In this document: positions 21,218 through 30,184 of the stretch, piece after piece
How the letters are laid out: the number at the start of each line of letters is the position of its first letter
Numbering within the stretch: the first letter of the stretch is position 1
Assembly (NCBI RefSeq): GCF_900101455.1
Contig: NZ_FMZJ01000021.1
Coordinates: 1 to 64,000 of the forward strand
Source of the DNA: Sphingomonas sp. YR710
Lineage (GTDB): Bacteria > Pseudomonadota > Alphaproteobacteria > Sphingomonadales > Sphingomonadaceae
Direction of reading: 5' to 3'
DNA: 64,000 nucleotides
The notes under the pieces: model-generated
What the model was told of the DNA's origin: nothing
Seen by the model: the letters and a program-made list of their open reading frames with translations, nothing else
The model's database searches: none
Position numbers and translations under genes: made by a program

Positions 21218-21315
21218 GGCAGCTCCAGGCGCTCGATCAGCGCAGCAAAGTCATCCGAGCCGATCGCGCAGGACAGGCAGCGCCGTATCACCGCTTCTCG
21301 GACGCCGCCGCCCTC

Positions 21316-22902
21316 TCATTCCCACTCGATCGTGCCCGGCGGCTTCGATGTCAGATCATAGGTCACGCGGTTGATCCCCGCCACTTCGTTGACGATCCGC
21401 GTCGCGACGCGCCCGAGGAAGGCGGAATCGAATGGATAGACGTCGGCGGTCATGCCATCGGTCGACGTGACGGCGCGCAACGCACAGACATAGTCGTAGG
21501 TGCGGCCATCGCCCATCACCCCGACCGAGCGGACCGGCAGCAGCACCGCGAACGCCTGCCAGATCGCGTCGTACAGGCCGGCGCGGCGGATCTCGTCAAG
21601 ATAGACGGCGTCGGCCTTGCGCAGGATGTCGCAACGCTCCTTCGTCACCTCGCCCGGGATGCGGATAGCAAGGCCGGGGCCCGGGAAGGGATGGCGACCG
21701 ACGAAGATTTCGGGGAGGCCGAGTTCGCGGCCGAGCAGCCGGACCTCATCCTTGAACAGTTCGCGCAGCGGTTCGACCAGCTTCATGTTCATCCGCTCGG
21801 GCAGGCCGCCGACATTGTGGTGGCTCTTGATCGTAACCGACGGGCCGCCGGTGAAGCTGACGCTTTCGATCACGTCGGGATAGAGCGTGCCCTGCGCGAG
21901 GAAATCGGCGCCTCCGACCTGGCGCGCCTGATCCTCAAACACCTCGATGAAGGTCTTGCCGATGAATTTGCGCTTGGCTTCCGGGTCCGTCACGCCCTTC
22001 AGGCCGTTCAGGAACAAGGTCTCGACATTCACATGGACGAGCTTGATGCCGTAATGTTCGCGGAACAGGCTGACCACCTGATCGGCCTCACCCATCCGCA
22101 TCAGCCCATGGTCGACGAACACGCAGGTGAGCTGATCGCCGATCGCCTCATGGATCAGCACCGCCGCCACCGCCGAATCGACGCCGCCCGAAAGCCCGCA
22201 GATCACGCGGCCATCGCCAACCTGCTTGCGGATTTCGGCGATCTTGGTTGCGCGGAATTCCGCCATTGTCCAGTCGCCGGCAAGCCCGCAGACATGGCGT
22301 GCGAAATTGGCGATCAGCTTGCCGCCGTCGGGGGTGTGGACCACCTCGGGATGAAACTGGACGCCGTAGAAGCGGCGCTTCTCATCCGACGTCACCGCGA
22401 ACGGCGCGCCTTCGGACACCGCAACCGGCGCGAAGCCCGGCGGCAGCGCGTCGACCTTGTCGCCATGGCTCATCCACACCTGATGATGCTCGCCTTCCTT
22501 CCACAACCCGTCGAACAGCGCCGACCGGCCCTTGATCTCGATGAAAGCGCGGCCGAATTCGCGGCCGTCCTGCGACGGGGTGACCGATCCGCCGAGCTGG
22601 GCGCACATCGTCTGTTGCCCATAGCAGATGCCGAGGATCGGAATGCCCGCCTCGAAAAAGCGCTGCGGCACGCGCGGCGAGCCGATCTCGGTGACCGAGG
22701 CGGGGCTGCCAGAGAGAATGATCCCCTTCGGCTGCAGGCGATCGAACGCGGCATCGGCGGCGTTGAACGGGGCGATTTCGCTATAGACCCCCGCTTCGCG
22801 AACCCTGCGGGCGATGAGCTGGGTGACCTGGCTTCCGAAATCGACAATCAGGATCGATTCGTGCGGCTGGCCGGCGATCTGGGCGGGAAGCTGGGCTGTC
22901 AT
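21316..22902 (-). CDS. guaA: GMP synthase (glutamine-hydrolysing)
   Basis: GuaA (528 residues from ATG 22902) converts XMP to GMP with ATP and glutamine. The class I amidotransferase domain carries the nucleophile C93 in [10 protein letters not shown]. The ATP pyrophosphatase domain has the PP-loop [10 protein letters not shown] (about 240-249). The dimerisation domain ends in the typical GTIEWE tail. The longer in-frame extension upstream of 22902 is not conserved in the family. No guaB lies nearby and no purine riboswitch was recognised in the 155 bases upstream. Confidence 0.97.
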   Translation of the reverse strand: MTAQLPAQIAGQPHESILIVDFGSQVTQLIARRVREAGVYSEIAPFNAADAAFDRLQPKGIILSGSPASVTEIGSPRVPQRFFEAGIPILGICYGQQTMCAQLGGSVTPSQDGREFGRAFIEIKGRSALFDGLWKEGEHHQVWMSHGDKVDALPPGFAPVAVSEGAPFAVTSDEKRRFYGVQFHPEVVHTPDGGKLIANFARHVCGLAGDWTMAEFRATKIAEIRKQVGDGRVICGLSGGVDSAVAAVLIHEAIGDQLTCVFVDHGLMRMGEADQVVSLFREHYGIKLVHVNVETLFLNGLKGVTDPEAKRKFIGKTFIEVFEDQARQVGGADFLAQGTLYPDVIESVSFTGGPSVTIKSHHNVGGLPERMNMKLVEPLRELFKDEVRLLGRELGLPEIFVGRHPFPGPGLAIRIPGEVTKERCDILRKADAVYLDEIRRAGLYDAIWQAFAVLLPVRSVGVMGDGRTYDYVCALRAVTSTDGMTADVYPFDSAFLGRVATRIVNEVAGINRVTYDLTSKPPGTIEWE

Positions 22903-23026
22903 GCGGAGCCGATAAAGGCCTACGCCCGCGCTGTCCAGAGGAAGGACGCTGGCAGAACCAACACAAGTTGCCATCCCAACCGAAGCCGGAAAAGCTTGCC
23001 CCTCTTTTTCTTGGCCGCGAGGAAGG

Positions 23027-23044
23027 TGCCAGCATTCGCTGGCA
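23027..23044. repeat. Short palindromic repeat between guaA and the next gene
   Basis: TGCCAGC-ATTC-GCTGGCA forms a perfect 7-bp stem. Followed by TGACA, it looks like half of the GTCATGCCAGC-type intergenic repeats common in sphingomonads. It could also act as a terminator for the small secreted protein gene, which ends 13 bases away on the minus strand. Confidence 0.45.
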
Positions 23045-23057
23045 TGACACGCAAGCC

Positions 23058-23510
23058 CTAGCGTTGCGCCAATTGGACGTAATCGACCCGGCCGAAACGC
23101 GTGCCACAAGCAAAGCCGCGATTGCCATGTTCGGTATCGACGGTACCCTCGACCCGCCAGCCATCGCCTTCACGGCCAACCGAATCGATGCCAATGACCC
23201 GATCGTGCGACATGCCCTCCGCCGCATCACTGCAGATCGACGTCACCGCGCGCGCCTCGTCACCCGCGTTGCGGACGTCGACGACGCTGTCGGAGCGATA
23301 GACCGGCCGATCATCCCGTCTGGGCGAACTGGCGATCGCGACCGCGCCGCCGACCAATAGCCCGCCGAGCAGGAAGGCACCGAGGTCGTCGCCGCCGCCA
23401 TGATCATGGTGGTAGCCATAGCCGCCCCAATAAGGCCGCGCCGCCGCCGGCGAAACGATGCTGGCCGCCATCGCCAGCGCCGCGACCGATCCGATCATCA
23501 TCTTCTTCAT
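23058..23510 (-). CDS. Exported protein of unknown function
   Basis: The 150-residue product starts at the MKKMMIG methionine (23510). It has a signal peptide (basic start, hydrophobic about 6-22, cleavage near PAAA). A Gly/His/Tyr-rich stretch follows ([13 protein letters not shown]). Next comes a hydrophobic glycine-rich segment ([13 protein letters not shown]), which may be a membrane helix. The C-terminal half ([35 protein letters not shown]) carries two cysteines and looks like a compact exported domain. I recognise similar proteins in sphingomonads but no function. The gene is single, between guaA and the oligopeptidase gene on the same strand. Confidence 0.75.
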   Translation of the reverse strand: MKKMMIGSVAALAMAASIVSPAAARPYWGGYGYHHDHGGGDDLGAFLLGGLLVGGAVAIASSPRRDDRPVYRSDSVVDVRNAGDEARAVTSICSDAAEGMSHDRVIGIDSVGREGDGWRVEGTVDTEHGNRGFACGTRFGRVDYVQLAQR

Positions 23511-23587
23511 CGCCCGAACCCCATGTTCCACGCCGTCATTATGCCAGAAGCCGCTTTACATGCCATCGGCTTGCCGCACGCTGAACA

Positions 23588-25729
23588 TCATGGCGCGACG
23601 GGGACGGTCAGGCCGGTCCAGTGGCCGAAGAATGCCCAGAGATCGGCATAATCCTCAATTAGCTGGTCGGTGGACCTGCCGCCGCTATGGCCCGCCCGGC
23701 TGTCGACGCGCAACAGATGCGGGCGCGATCCGATGTCGGCGGATTGCAGAGCCGCCGCATATTTGAAGCTGTGCGCCGGGACGACGCGATCGTCGGTGTC
23801 GGCGGTCGTCACCATGATCGCCGGATAATCTTCATGATCCCGGATATTGTGATAAGGCGAGTAGCCGCGCAGGATCCGAAAATCATCAGCCCTGGCGGGA
23901 TCGCCATAATCGTCGACCCAATAGCGCCCCGCGGTGAAGTGGGTGAAACGCAGCATGTCCATCACGCCGACCGCGGGATTGACGGCCGCGAACAAATCGG
24001 GCCGCTGGTTGACGACAGCGCCGACCAACAGGCCGCCATTCGATCGGCCCATCGCCGCGAGCCTCCCCTTTGCGCTGATCCCGCTGCTGATCAGAAACTC
24101 GCCGGCAGTAATGAAGTCGTCGAACACATTCTGCTTGTTGGCGAGCCGCCCCGCATCGTGCCAGGCCATTCCATATTCGCCGCCGCCGCGCAGGCTGGCG
24201 ACCGCATAGACGCCGCCCATCTCCATCCATTGCAGGACCGCCGGCGAAAAGCCGGGCGTCTGCGCGACGTTGAACCCACCATAACCATAAAGCAGCGCCG
24301 GCGCGCCGGGCGGAGTCGACTTCTTGCGCGCGATGAAGATCGGGATGCGCGTGCCATCCTTCGAACTGTAGAAGAGCTGCTCGACGCGATAATCGCCGGG
24401 ATCGAACGCCAGTTTGGGCCGGGCGAAGATATCGACCTTCCCGGTCGACGTATTCAGCCGATAGATTGTCGGTGGGATCGCATAGCTCGAAAAGCTGAAG
24501 AAGGTTTCAGGATCGCCGATCCGGCCACCGAAGCCGGCGCCGGTGCCGATATCGGGCAGGTTGATCGGCGTGACCAGCCTGCCATCCAGTTCGTGCAGTT
24601 CGGCTTCGGTGGTGGCATCGCCGACGTAGGCGAGGATCAGCCGGCCGCCGACCAGCGACGCACCGGCCAGCACCTTCCTGTTCTGCGGAATGATTTCGAG
24701 CGGTTTTCCGATCCCGCCGGCAACATCGATCATCACGACACGCCCGTTCGGCGCGAGATAATCCGTCCGCAGCAACAATTTCGAGCCGATACTGCCGATG
24801 AGCGCCCATTCATTCGCAAAGCCGCGCACCAGCCTGCGCGGCTTCGATTCCGGCCGGGACAGATCGAACAGCGTCAGTTGATAGCGCTCGTCAGTCCCCT
24901 GCGACGAAATGATCAGGAGGTAGCGGCCATCCTCGGTGGTCACCGCGCCGTGGTTGAGCTCAGGCCGATCGGGCGTGGCATAGACCAGGCGATCGGCCGA
25001 TTGCGACGTTCCGATCGCATGGTGCCAGACCTGATGGCCGAGATTGACCTGCTGATAGGCGGCTCCCGCCGGAGGCTCCGGGAAGCGGGAATAGAAGAAG
25101 CCCCCGCCATCGCCATCCCAGGCAATCCCGGAGAACTTCACCCAGTCGATCTGATCGTCGAGCAGCTTGCCCGTAACCACATCTACGATATGGAGCGTCC
25201 GCCAATCGCTTCCCCGATACTGCACGCTATACGCGAGCAGCGCGCCGTCCTGTGATGGCACCCACTGATCAATCGCCATAGCGGCATCCTGGGGCCAGCT
25301 ATTGGGATCGATCAGCGCCCGGGCCTTTCCGGACAACCCATCGCGGACGAACAGCACCGACTGGCTCTGCAGCCCGCTATTATGCATATAGAAGTAGTGG
25401 CTGCCACGCTTGCGGGGCACACCAAAGCGCTCATAATTCCACAATTGCCTCAGGCGGGCCTCGATCGCCGGCCGCCCCTGCAGCGTATCGAGATAGGAAG
25501 CGGTCAGTCGATTTTCGGCATCAACCCACGCCCCGACCGCCTTGTCGGTCCGCAGATCTTGTTCGAGCCAACGATAGGGATCAGCGACTTCCTCCCCAAA
25601 CATCGTCTCAACCGTATCGCCGCGCTCCGTGGGCGGATAGCGTAGCGCGCCGGCATGGGCAGGCGTCAGCAAAGCCGCCGCCAGCAGCACAAACAAACCC
25701 GGGCGGCCGCATATTATCGGAGCAGCCAC
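23588..25729 (-). CDS. Prolyl oligopeptidase family serine peptidase (S9A)
   Basis: This 713-residue protein has a signal peptide (hydrophobic about 10-24, cleavage near AHA at 26), a seven-bladed propeller (about 100-440) and a C-terminal alpha/beta-hydrolase domain. The catalytic triad is S563 in GRSNGG, D647 in TADTDDRVVP and H681 in SRAGHSGG. S9A enzymes cleave short proline-containing peptides; the signal peptide puts this one in the periplasm. It lies between the small exported protein gene and the rplQ operon terminator, with no obvious operon partner. Confidence 0.93.
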   Translation of the reverse strand: MAAPIICGRPGLFVLLAAALLTPAHAGALRYPPTERGDTVETMFGEEVADPYRWLEQDLRTDKAVGAWVDAENRLTASYLDTLQGRPAIEARLRQLWNYERFGVPRKRGSHYFYMHNSGLQSQSVLFVRDGLSGKARALIDPNSWPQDAAMAIDQWVPSQDGALLAYSVQYRGSDWRTLHIVDVVTGKLLDDQIDWVKFSGIAWDGDGGGFFYSRFPEPPAGAAYQQVNLGHQVWHHAIGTSQSADRLVYATPDRPELNHGAVTTEDGRYLLIISSQGTDERYQLTLFDLSRPESKPRRLVRGFANEWALIGSIGSKLLLRTDYLAPNGRVVMIDVAGGIGKPLEIIPQNRKVLAGASLVGGRLILAYVGDATTEAELHELDGRLVTPINLPDIGTGAGFGGRIGDPETFFSFSSYAIPPTIYRLNTSTGKVDIFARPKLAFDPGDYRVEQLFYSSKDGTRIPIFIARKKSTPPGAPALLYGYGGFNVAQTPGFSPAVLQWMEMGGVYAVASLRGGGEYGMAWHDAGRLANKQNVFDDFITAGEFLISSGISAKGRLAAMGRSNGGLLVGAVVNQRPDLFAAVNPAVGVMDMLRFTHFTAGRYWVDDYGDPARADDFRILRGYSPYHNIRDHEDYPAIMVTTADTDDRVVPAHSFKYAAALQSADIGSRPHLLRVDSRAGHSGGRSTDQLIEDYADLWAFFGHWTGLTVPVAP

Positions 25730-25743
25730 GACATCCTCTCAAC

Positions 25744-25782
25744 GAAAAAGAGCCGCGAACCTAACGGTTGCGGCTCCTTTTA
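25744..25782 (-). terminator. Rho-independent terminator of the rpsM-rplQ operon
   Basis: On the minus strand GAGCCGC (25776-25770) pairs with GCGGCTC (25756-25750). AACC/GGTT extends the stem inside, and a T run (TTTTTCG) follows. It lies about 30 bases after the rplQ stop, an ideal position for the end of the ribosomal protein and RNA polymerase operon. Confidence 0.85.
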
Positions 25783-25805
25783 CAATGGGTACGGGATCGA
25801 AAGGA

Positions 25806-26225
25806 TCAGGCGGCTTCCGCCTCGTCCTCATCGTTCACCGGACCCGAATCCTGGCCCTTGGCGCTGACGTCGCGATCGACGAATTCGATGATCGCCATCG
25901 ACGCGGCATCGGACATGCGGATGCCGGCCTTGACCACGCGGGTATAGCCGCCATTGCGGGTCTTGTAGCGCTCGGCGAGCACGTCGAAGAGCTTCACGAG
26001 CTGCGCGTCGTCGAGCAGGCGCGAATGCGCGAGACGACGGTTGGCAAGGCCACCCTTCTTCGCAAGCGTCACCAGCTTTTCGACATAAGGACGCAGTTCC
26101 TTCGCCTTGGCGAGGGTGGTCGTGATCTGCTCATGCTTGATCAGCGCTGCCGCCTGGTTGCGGAACAGGGCCGTACGATGGCTCGAGGTCCGCTGAAGTT
26201 TACGTCCGCCTACACGATGGCGCAT
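25806..26225 (-). CDS. rplQ: Ribosomal protein L17
   Basis: This 139-residue 50S subunit protein opens with [20 protein letters not shown], the L17 signature. It continues with [21 protein letters not shown] and [10 protein letters not shown]. The acidic C-terminal tail after about residue 120 ([12 protein letters not shown]) is a common extension in alphaproteobacteria. It is the last gene of the rpsM-rpsK-rpoA-rplQ group. It follows rpoA after 124 bases, an unusually wide gap that contains a small hairpin. Confidence 0.97.
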   Translation of the reverse strand: MRHRVGGRKLQRTSSHRTALFRNQAAALIKHEQITTTLAKAKELRPYVEKLVTLAKKGGLANRRLAHSRLLDDAQLVKLFDVLAERYKTRNGGYTRVVKAGIRMSDAASMAIIEFVDRDVSAKGQDSGPVNDEDEAEAA

Positions 26226-26319
26226 GGGTCATTCCTTTGCGTTTGTCAGGGGGCCGTTCAAGGTACCCCAAGCCAGGCGGTGATTGAGGGCACCGCCCAT
26301 ACCCTATCTGTCAAGAAGC

Positions 26320-26339
26320 CCCTCCCCTGAAGGGGAGGG
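26320..26339. terminator. Hairpin between rpoA and rplQ
   Basis: CCCTCCCC-TGAA-GGGGAGGG is a perfect 8-bp stem with a tetraloop, 10 bases after the rpoA stop. It could attenuate transcription into rplQ or protect the rpoA mRNA end. The T-rich tail on the minus strand is weak, so complete termination is unlikely. Confidence 0.4.
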
Positions 26340-26349
26340 CCTTTAGCAA

Positions 26350-27411
26350 TCAGAATTCCTGTTCGAGCTTCTTGGCCATTTCCTCGATATTCTCAGGCGG
26401 CCAGCCGGGGATTTCCATGCCCAGGCGCAGCCCCATCGAGGCGAGGACTTCCTTGATCTCGTTGAGCGACTTGCGGCCGAAATTCGGGGTCCGCAGCATC
26501 TCCGCCTCGGTCTTCTGAACCAGATCGCCGATATAGATGATGTTGTCGTTCTTGAGGCAATTGGCCGAGCGCACGGACAGCTCGAGCTCGTCGACCTTCT
26601 TGAGAAGGTAACGGTTGAGCTGGTTCGAATCGCTCTCCGGCTCGGCGCTACCGCCCATCGGAGCCGCGTGGCCCGAGGACGCGACCGAAACCGCCATGCC
26701 ATCGTCGAAGTGAACGAAGAGCTGGAGCTGATCCTGCAGGATGCGCGCCGAATAAGCGAGCGCGTCCTCCGGGGTTACCGTGCCATCGGTTTCGATGGTG
26801 AGGGTCAGCTTGTCATAGTCCAGTTCCTGGCCGACGCGGGTGTTTTCCACCTTGTACGCGACCTGACGGACGGGCGAATAGAGCGCGTCGACGGGGATCA
26901 GCCCGATCGGCGCGTCGGCCGGACGGTTGACCGCGGCGGTGACATAGCCCTTACCGATGTCGGCGGTGAGCTCCATGTTGAGCGTCGCGCCTTCATCGAG
27001 ATGGCAGATCACCAGTTCGGGGTTCATCACCTCGATATCGCCGCTGGTGGCGATCAGGCCGGCCGTCACTTCGGCCGGGCCGGTGGCGGAAAGCTGGAGC
27101 CGCTTCGGGCCTTCGCCCTGCATGCGCAGCGCGATCTGCTTCACGTTCAGGACGATGTCGGTCACATCCTCGCGAACGCCCGCCAGCGACGAGAATTCAT
27201 GCAGGACGTTCTCGATCTTGATCGACGTCACCGCTGCGCCCTGCAAGGAAGAGAGCAGCACGCGACGCAGAGCATTGCCGAGCGTCAGGCCGAAACCCCG
27301 CTCCAGCGGCTCGGCGACGAAAGTCGCCTTGCGCTTGCTATCGCCGCCCGACTTCTTTTCGAGGCCGTTCGGCTTCTTGAGTTCCTGCCAGTTCTTTGGA
27401 TTGACAGCCAC
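26350..27411 (-). CDS. rpoA: RNA polymerase alpha subunit
   Basis: RpoA (353 residues) has the N-terminal assembly domain, with [20 protein letters not shown] (about 36-55) and [19 protein letters not shown] linker leads to the C-terminal domain (about 265-350), where [13 protein letters not shown] and [15 protein letters not shown] form the UP-element and activator-binding surface. The length is slightly above the E. coli protein, as usual for alphaproteobacteria. It lies between rpsK (83 bases upstream) and rplQ. Confidence 0.98.
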   Translation of the reverse strand: MAVNPKNWQELKKPNGLEKKSGGDSKRKATFVAEPLERGFGLTLGNALRRVLLSSLQGAAVTSIKIENVLHEFSSLAGVREDVTDIVLNVKQIALRMQGEGPKRLQLSATGPAEVTAGLIATSGDIEVMNPELVICHLDEGATLNMELTADIGKGYVTAAVNRPADAPIGLIPVDALYSPVRQVAYKVENTRVGQELDYDKLTLTIETDGTVTPEDALAYSARILQDQLQLFVHFDDGMAVSVASSGHAAPMGGSAEPESDSNQLNRYLLKKVDELELSVRSANCLKNDNIIYIGDLVQKTEAEMLRTPNFGRKSLNEIKEVLASMGLRLGMEIPGWPPENIEEMAKKLEQEF

Positions 27412-27494
27412 TTTGTTCCCCTTGGGAAAGGCAGGACACAGGCCCTGCCGGAAACGGAAAGGCGAAGGGCCGAAGCCCTTCGCTCATAGTATGA

Positions 27495-27884
27495 TCAGAC
27501 GCGACGGCGCTTCGACGGGCGAACGCCATTGTGCGGGATCGGCGTCACGTCGCGGATCGACGTGATGTGGAAGCCGACCGCCTGCAGCGCGCGCAGCGCC
27601 GACTCGCGGCCCGAACCGGGGCCCTTGACCTCGACTTCGAGCGTCCGAACGCCATGCTCGGCGGCCTTCTTGCCCGCGTCCTCGGCGGCGACCTGAGCGG
27701 CGTAAGGCGTCGACTTGCGGCTGCCCTTGAAGCCCATCTGGCCGGCCGACGACCATGCGATGGCATTGCCCTGCGCGTCGGTGATCGTGATCATCGTGTT
27801 GTTGAAGCTGGCGTTCACATGCGCGACGCCAGAGGTGATGTTCTTGCGCTCGCGCTTTTTGATGCGCTGAGGTTCGCGTGCCAT
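27495..27884 (-). CDS. rpsK: Ribosomal protein S11
   Basis: This 129-residue 30S platform protein has the conserved segments [37 protein letters not shown] and the C-terminal [16 protein letters not shown]. Length and motifs match the family throughout. It lies 91 bases downstream of rpsM and 83 bases upstream of rpoA on the same strand. Confidence 0.98.
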   Translation of the reverse strand: MAREPQRIKKRERKNITSGVAHVNASFNNTMITITDAQGNAIAWSSAGQMGFKGSRKSTPYAAQVAAEDAGKKAAEHGVRTLEVEVKGPGSGRESALRALQAVGFHITSIRDVTPIPHNGVRPSKRRRV

Positions 27885-27975
27885 GGTTTCGTTCCTGACT
27901 TAAATCTCGTTTGCCGCCCTAGGTGGTCTCTTGTGAAACCCTGCCTCCGGCGGAGTAAACCATCACCCGGACGAT

Positions 27976-28344
27976 TTACTTCTTCTTACCTGCGATCGGC
28001 TTGGCCTTACCCTTACGCGTGCGCGCATTGGTATGCGTGCGCTGTCCGCGAACAGGCAGGCCCTTGCGATGGCGCAGACCGCGATAGCAAGCGAGATCCA
28101 TCAGGCGCTTGATGTTCATCGCCACCTGGCGGCGAAGATCGCCTTCCACGGTGTAGCTTGCGTCGATCGCTTCACGGATCTGCAGGACTTCATTGTCCGA
28201 GAGATCCTGAACGCGACGCGCAGGCGCGATGCCCAGCTTGCCGGTGATTTCCTTGGCCTTGGACGGGCCAATGCCATGAATGTAGGTCAGCGCGATTTCT
28301 ACGCGCTTGTTGGTCGGGATATTAACACCCGCAATACGTGCCAC
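27976..28344 (-). CDS. rpsM: Ribosomal protein S13
   Basis: The 122-residue product starts at GTG 28344, preceded by AGGAGA at good spacing, and begins M(V)[14 protein letters not shown] as S13 does; the upstream ATG at 28365 would add seven residues containing the ribosome-binding site. Family motifs are [10 protein letters not shown], the helix-two-turn-helix region, and the basic [20 protein letters not shown] tail. It is first in the rpsM-rpsK-rpoA-rplQ group. secY and adk, which usually precede rpsM, are absent, because lpdA lies directly upstream. Confidence 0.96.
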   Translation of the reverse strand: MARIAGVNIPTNKRVEIALTYIHGIGPSKAKEITGKLGIAPARRVQDLSDNEVLQIREAIDASYTVEGDLRRQVAMNIKRLMDLACYRGLRHRKGLPVRGQRTHTNARTRKGKAKPIAGKKK

Positions 28345-28470
28345 TGAGCTATTCTCCTGCTCCACGGGGCGACTGGCAGCGCCACCCCATCTCTACGCCA
28401 ATCCCAAAACGCAATAATCGCGGCACACGCAAATAGCGGCACCGATCAGGGCATTATGGGAACACGGGTC

Positions 28471-28497
28471 ACTATAGCTGCCGACCAGGACTGTCAA
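28471..28497 (-). promoter_or_regulatory. Candidate sigma-70 promoter of rpsM operon
   Basis: On the minus strand a perfect TTGACA (28497-28492) is followed after 15 bases by TATAGT (28476-28471). Both boxes are near consensus but the spacing is one to two bases short. It lies about 130 bases upstream of the rpsM GTG and downstream of the lpdA hairpin, so the ribosomal operon probably has its own promoter here. Confidence 0.55.
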
Positions 28498-28573
28498 GCG
28501 CGTGACGTCCGCTAATTACACCGAATCGGTGGAATCGGCAAGCGCCCCGCCGCGCGCTCGAGCCCACACCATG

Positions 28574-28614
28574 CACATGTCAGCTTCCGCCAAAAAGCTG
28601 CGCCTTTACATGTG
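28574..28614 (-). terminator. Hairpin at the lpdA 3' end
   Basis: CACATGT (28574-28580) pairs with ACATGTG (28608-28614), and AGCTT/AAGCT forms an inner stem around TTTGGCGG on the minus strand. The outer arm overlaps the last codons and stop of lpdA. It probably ends the TCA-cycle transcript before the rpsM promoter. Confidence 0.5.
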
Positions 28615-30000
28615 GATAGGCTTACCCTGCACCGCCATCGCGGCTTCCTTGATCGCTTCCGCATGGGTCGGATGGGCATGGCAGGTATATGCGATGTCTT
28701 CGCTGGTCGCGCCGAATTCCATGGCGATCGCAGCCTCGGCTATCAGCGTCCCCGCCAGCGACGAGATGATGTGGACACCCAGCACGCGATCGCTCTTCGC
28801 ATCGGCGATGATCTTCACGAAGCCGTCGGTATCGCGATTCGTCTTGGCGCGGCTGTTGGCGAGAAACGGGAATTTGCCGACCTTGATCTCCCCGCGCTCT
28901 TTCGCCTGCTCCTCGGTCAGACCCACGCTGGCGATTTCAGGATGGGTATAAACCACCGCCGGAATCACATCGTGATTCACGATGCCAGTGAGCCCCGCGA
29001 TATTTTCCGCAACCGCGACGCCTTCATCCTCGGCCTTGTGAGCGAGCATCGGGCCGGGCACGACATCGCCGATCGCCCAGATTCCGGGCACGACGGTGGC
29101 GAAATCATGGTCGATCTCGATCTGGCCACGGCTGTTGGTGGTGAGCCCAGCCTGTTCGAGCGCCAGGCCATCGGTATTGGGCCTGCGGCCGATCGCGACA
29201 AGCACGGCATCGGCCTCGATCACCTCGGCCGCGCCGCCCGCAGCCGGCTCGATCGTCACGCTGGCCTTGCCGCCCTTCACGACGACGCCGGTAACCTTGG
29301 TCGACAGCTTCATCTCCAGGCCCTGCTTCTTGAACAGCTTGTTCGCTTCCTTGCGAATTTCGCCATCCATGCCAGGCAGGATCTGATCGAGAAATTCGAT
29401 GACGGTGACCTTCGCGCCGAGCCGCTTCCAGACCGAGCCCAGTTCAAGTCCGATCACACCGCCGCCGATCACCACCATATGCTCGGGCACCTTCGGCAAG
29501 GCCAGCGCACCTGTGGAGGACACCACGACCTTTTCGTCGATCGTCACGCCCGGCAATGGCGTGACGCTCGAACCCGTGGCGATCACGATATTCTTCGCCC
29601 GCACCGAGCGGCCACCAACCTCGACCGTGTCTTTCGATACGAAAGAAGCCCGGCCCTTCAGCCATTCGACCTTATTCTTCTTGAACAGGCCCTCGATGCC
29701 TTTGGTCAGCTCGCCGACGGCCTTGCTCTTTTCGGCATGCATCTGATCGAGATCGAGAGTCACGCCCGAAAAGGTGATCCCGAACTTGGTCAAGCCGCCG
29801 CCATGCGCTTCTTCATAATATTCGGAGGCGTGGAGCAGGGCTTTGGACGGAATGCACCCGACATTGAGGCAGGTGCCGCCCAGCGTCTCGCGGCTTTCCG
29901 CGCACGCCGTTTTGAGACCGAGCTGCGCCGCTCGGATCGCCGCGACATAGCCGCCTGGGCCAGCGCCGATCACCAGCACGTCGAAGTCATAGTCGGCCAT
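28606..30000 (-). CDS. lpdA: Dihydrolipoyl dehydrogenase (E3)
   Basis: Lpd (464 residues from ATG 30000, after GGAGACGAACT) reoxidises the lipoyl arm of 2-oxoacid dehydrogenase complexes with FAD and NAD. The FAD motif is VLVIGAGPGGYVAA (about 8-21) and the redox disulfide is C44-C49 in GGTCLNVGCIPSK. The NAD motif is MVVIGGGVIGLELGSVW (about 176-192). The C-terminal active-site segment is CHAHPTHAEAI. It lies downstream of sucB, separated by a 184-base gap with a large palindromic repeat, so it may be partly uncoupled from sucAB expression. It is likely the E3 of the 2-oxoglutarate dehydrogenase complex. Confidence 0.97.
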   Translation of the reverse strand: MADYDFDVLVIGAGPGGYVAAIRAAQLGLKTACAESRETLGGTCLNVGCIPSKALLHASEYYEEAHGGGLTKFGITFSGVTLDLDQMHAEKSKAVGELTKGIEGLFKKNKVEWLKGRASFVSKDTVEVGGRSVRAKNIVIATGSSVTPLPGVTIDEKVVVSSTGALALPKVPEHMVVIGGGVIGLELGSVWKRLGAKVTVIEFLDQILPGMDGEIRKEANKLFKKQGLEMKLSTKVTGVVVKGGKASVTIEPAAGGAAEVIEADAVLVAIGRRPNTDGLALEQAGLTTNSRGQIEIDHDFATVVPGIWAIGDVVPGPMLAHKAEDEGVAVAENIAGLTGIVNHDVIPAVVYTHPEIASVGLTEEQAKERGEIKVGKFPFLANSRAKTNRDTDGFVKIIADAKSDRVLGVHIISSLAGTLIAEAAIAMEFGATSEDIAYTCHAHPTHAEAIKEAAMAVQGKPIHM

Positions 30001-30060
30001 AGTTCGTCTCCACGTCACCTCGGCTCATGCTTCGGGCACGAACTCCGACAACTTCCCAAA

Positions 30061-30156
30061 TCGTCATTCCCGCGAAAGCGGGAACCCATGGGCGGCGGCC
30101 CGCCCGATGCTGTGAGCCCCCGCATCCGTGGGTTCCCGCTTTCGCGGGAATGACGA
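30061..30156. repeat. Intergenic palindromic element, copy A
   Basis: Two perfect 28-bp inverted arms (30061-30088 and 30129-30156) flank a 40-base loop. Each arm contains its own hairpin, CCCGCGAAAGCGGG, and starts with TCGTCATTC. The design resembles REP/BIME-like repeats of sphingomonads. It lies between sucB and lpdA. A related, more diverged copy lies at 50198-50288. Confidence 0.88.
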
Positions 30157-30184
30157 AGTCGGAGGTGGTTCTCACGCGTGCGAA

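Noticed and set aside
22903-23057. Purine riboswitch or extended coding start upstream of guaA
   Set aside because: No purine-aptamer pattern is visible. The in-frame extension of guaA is not conserved and runs into a short repeat hairpin.
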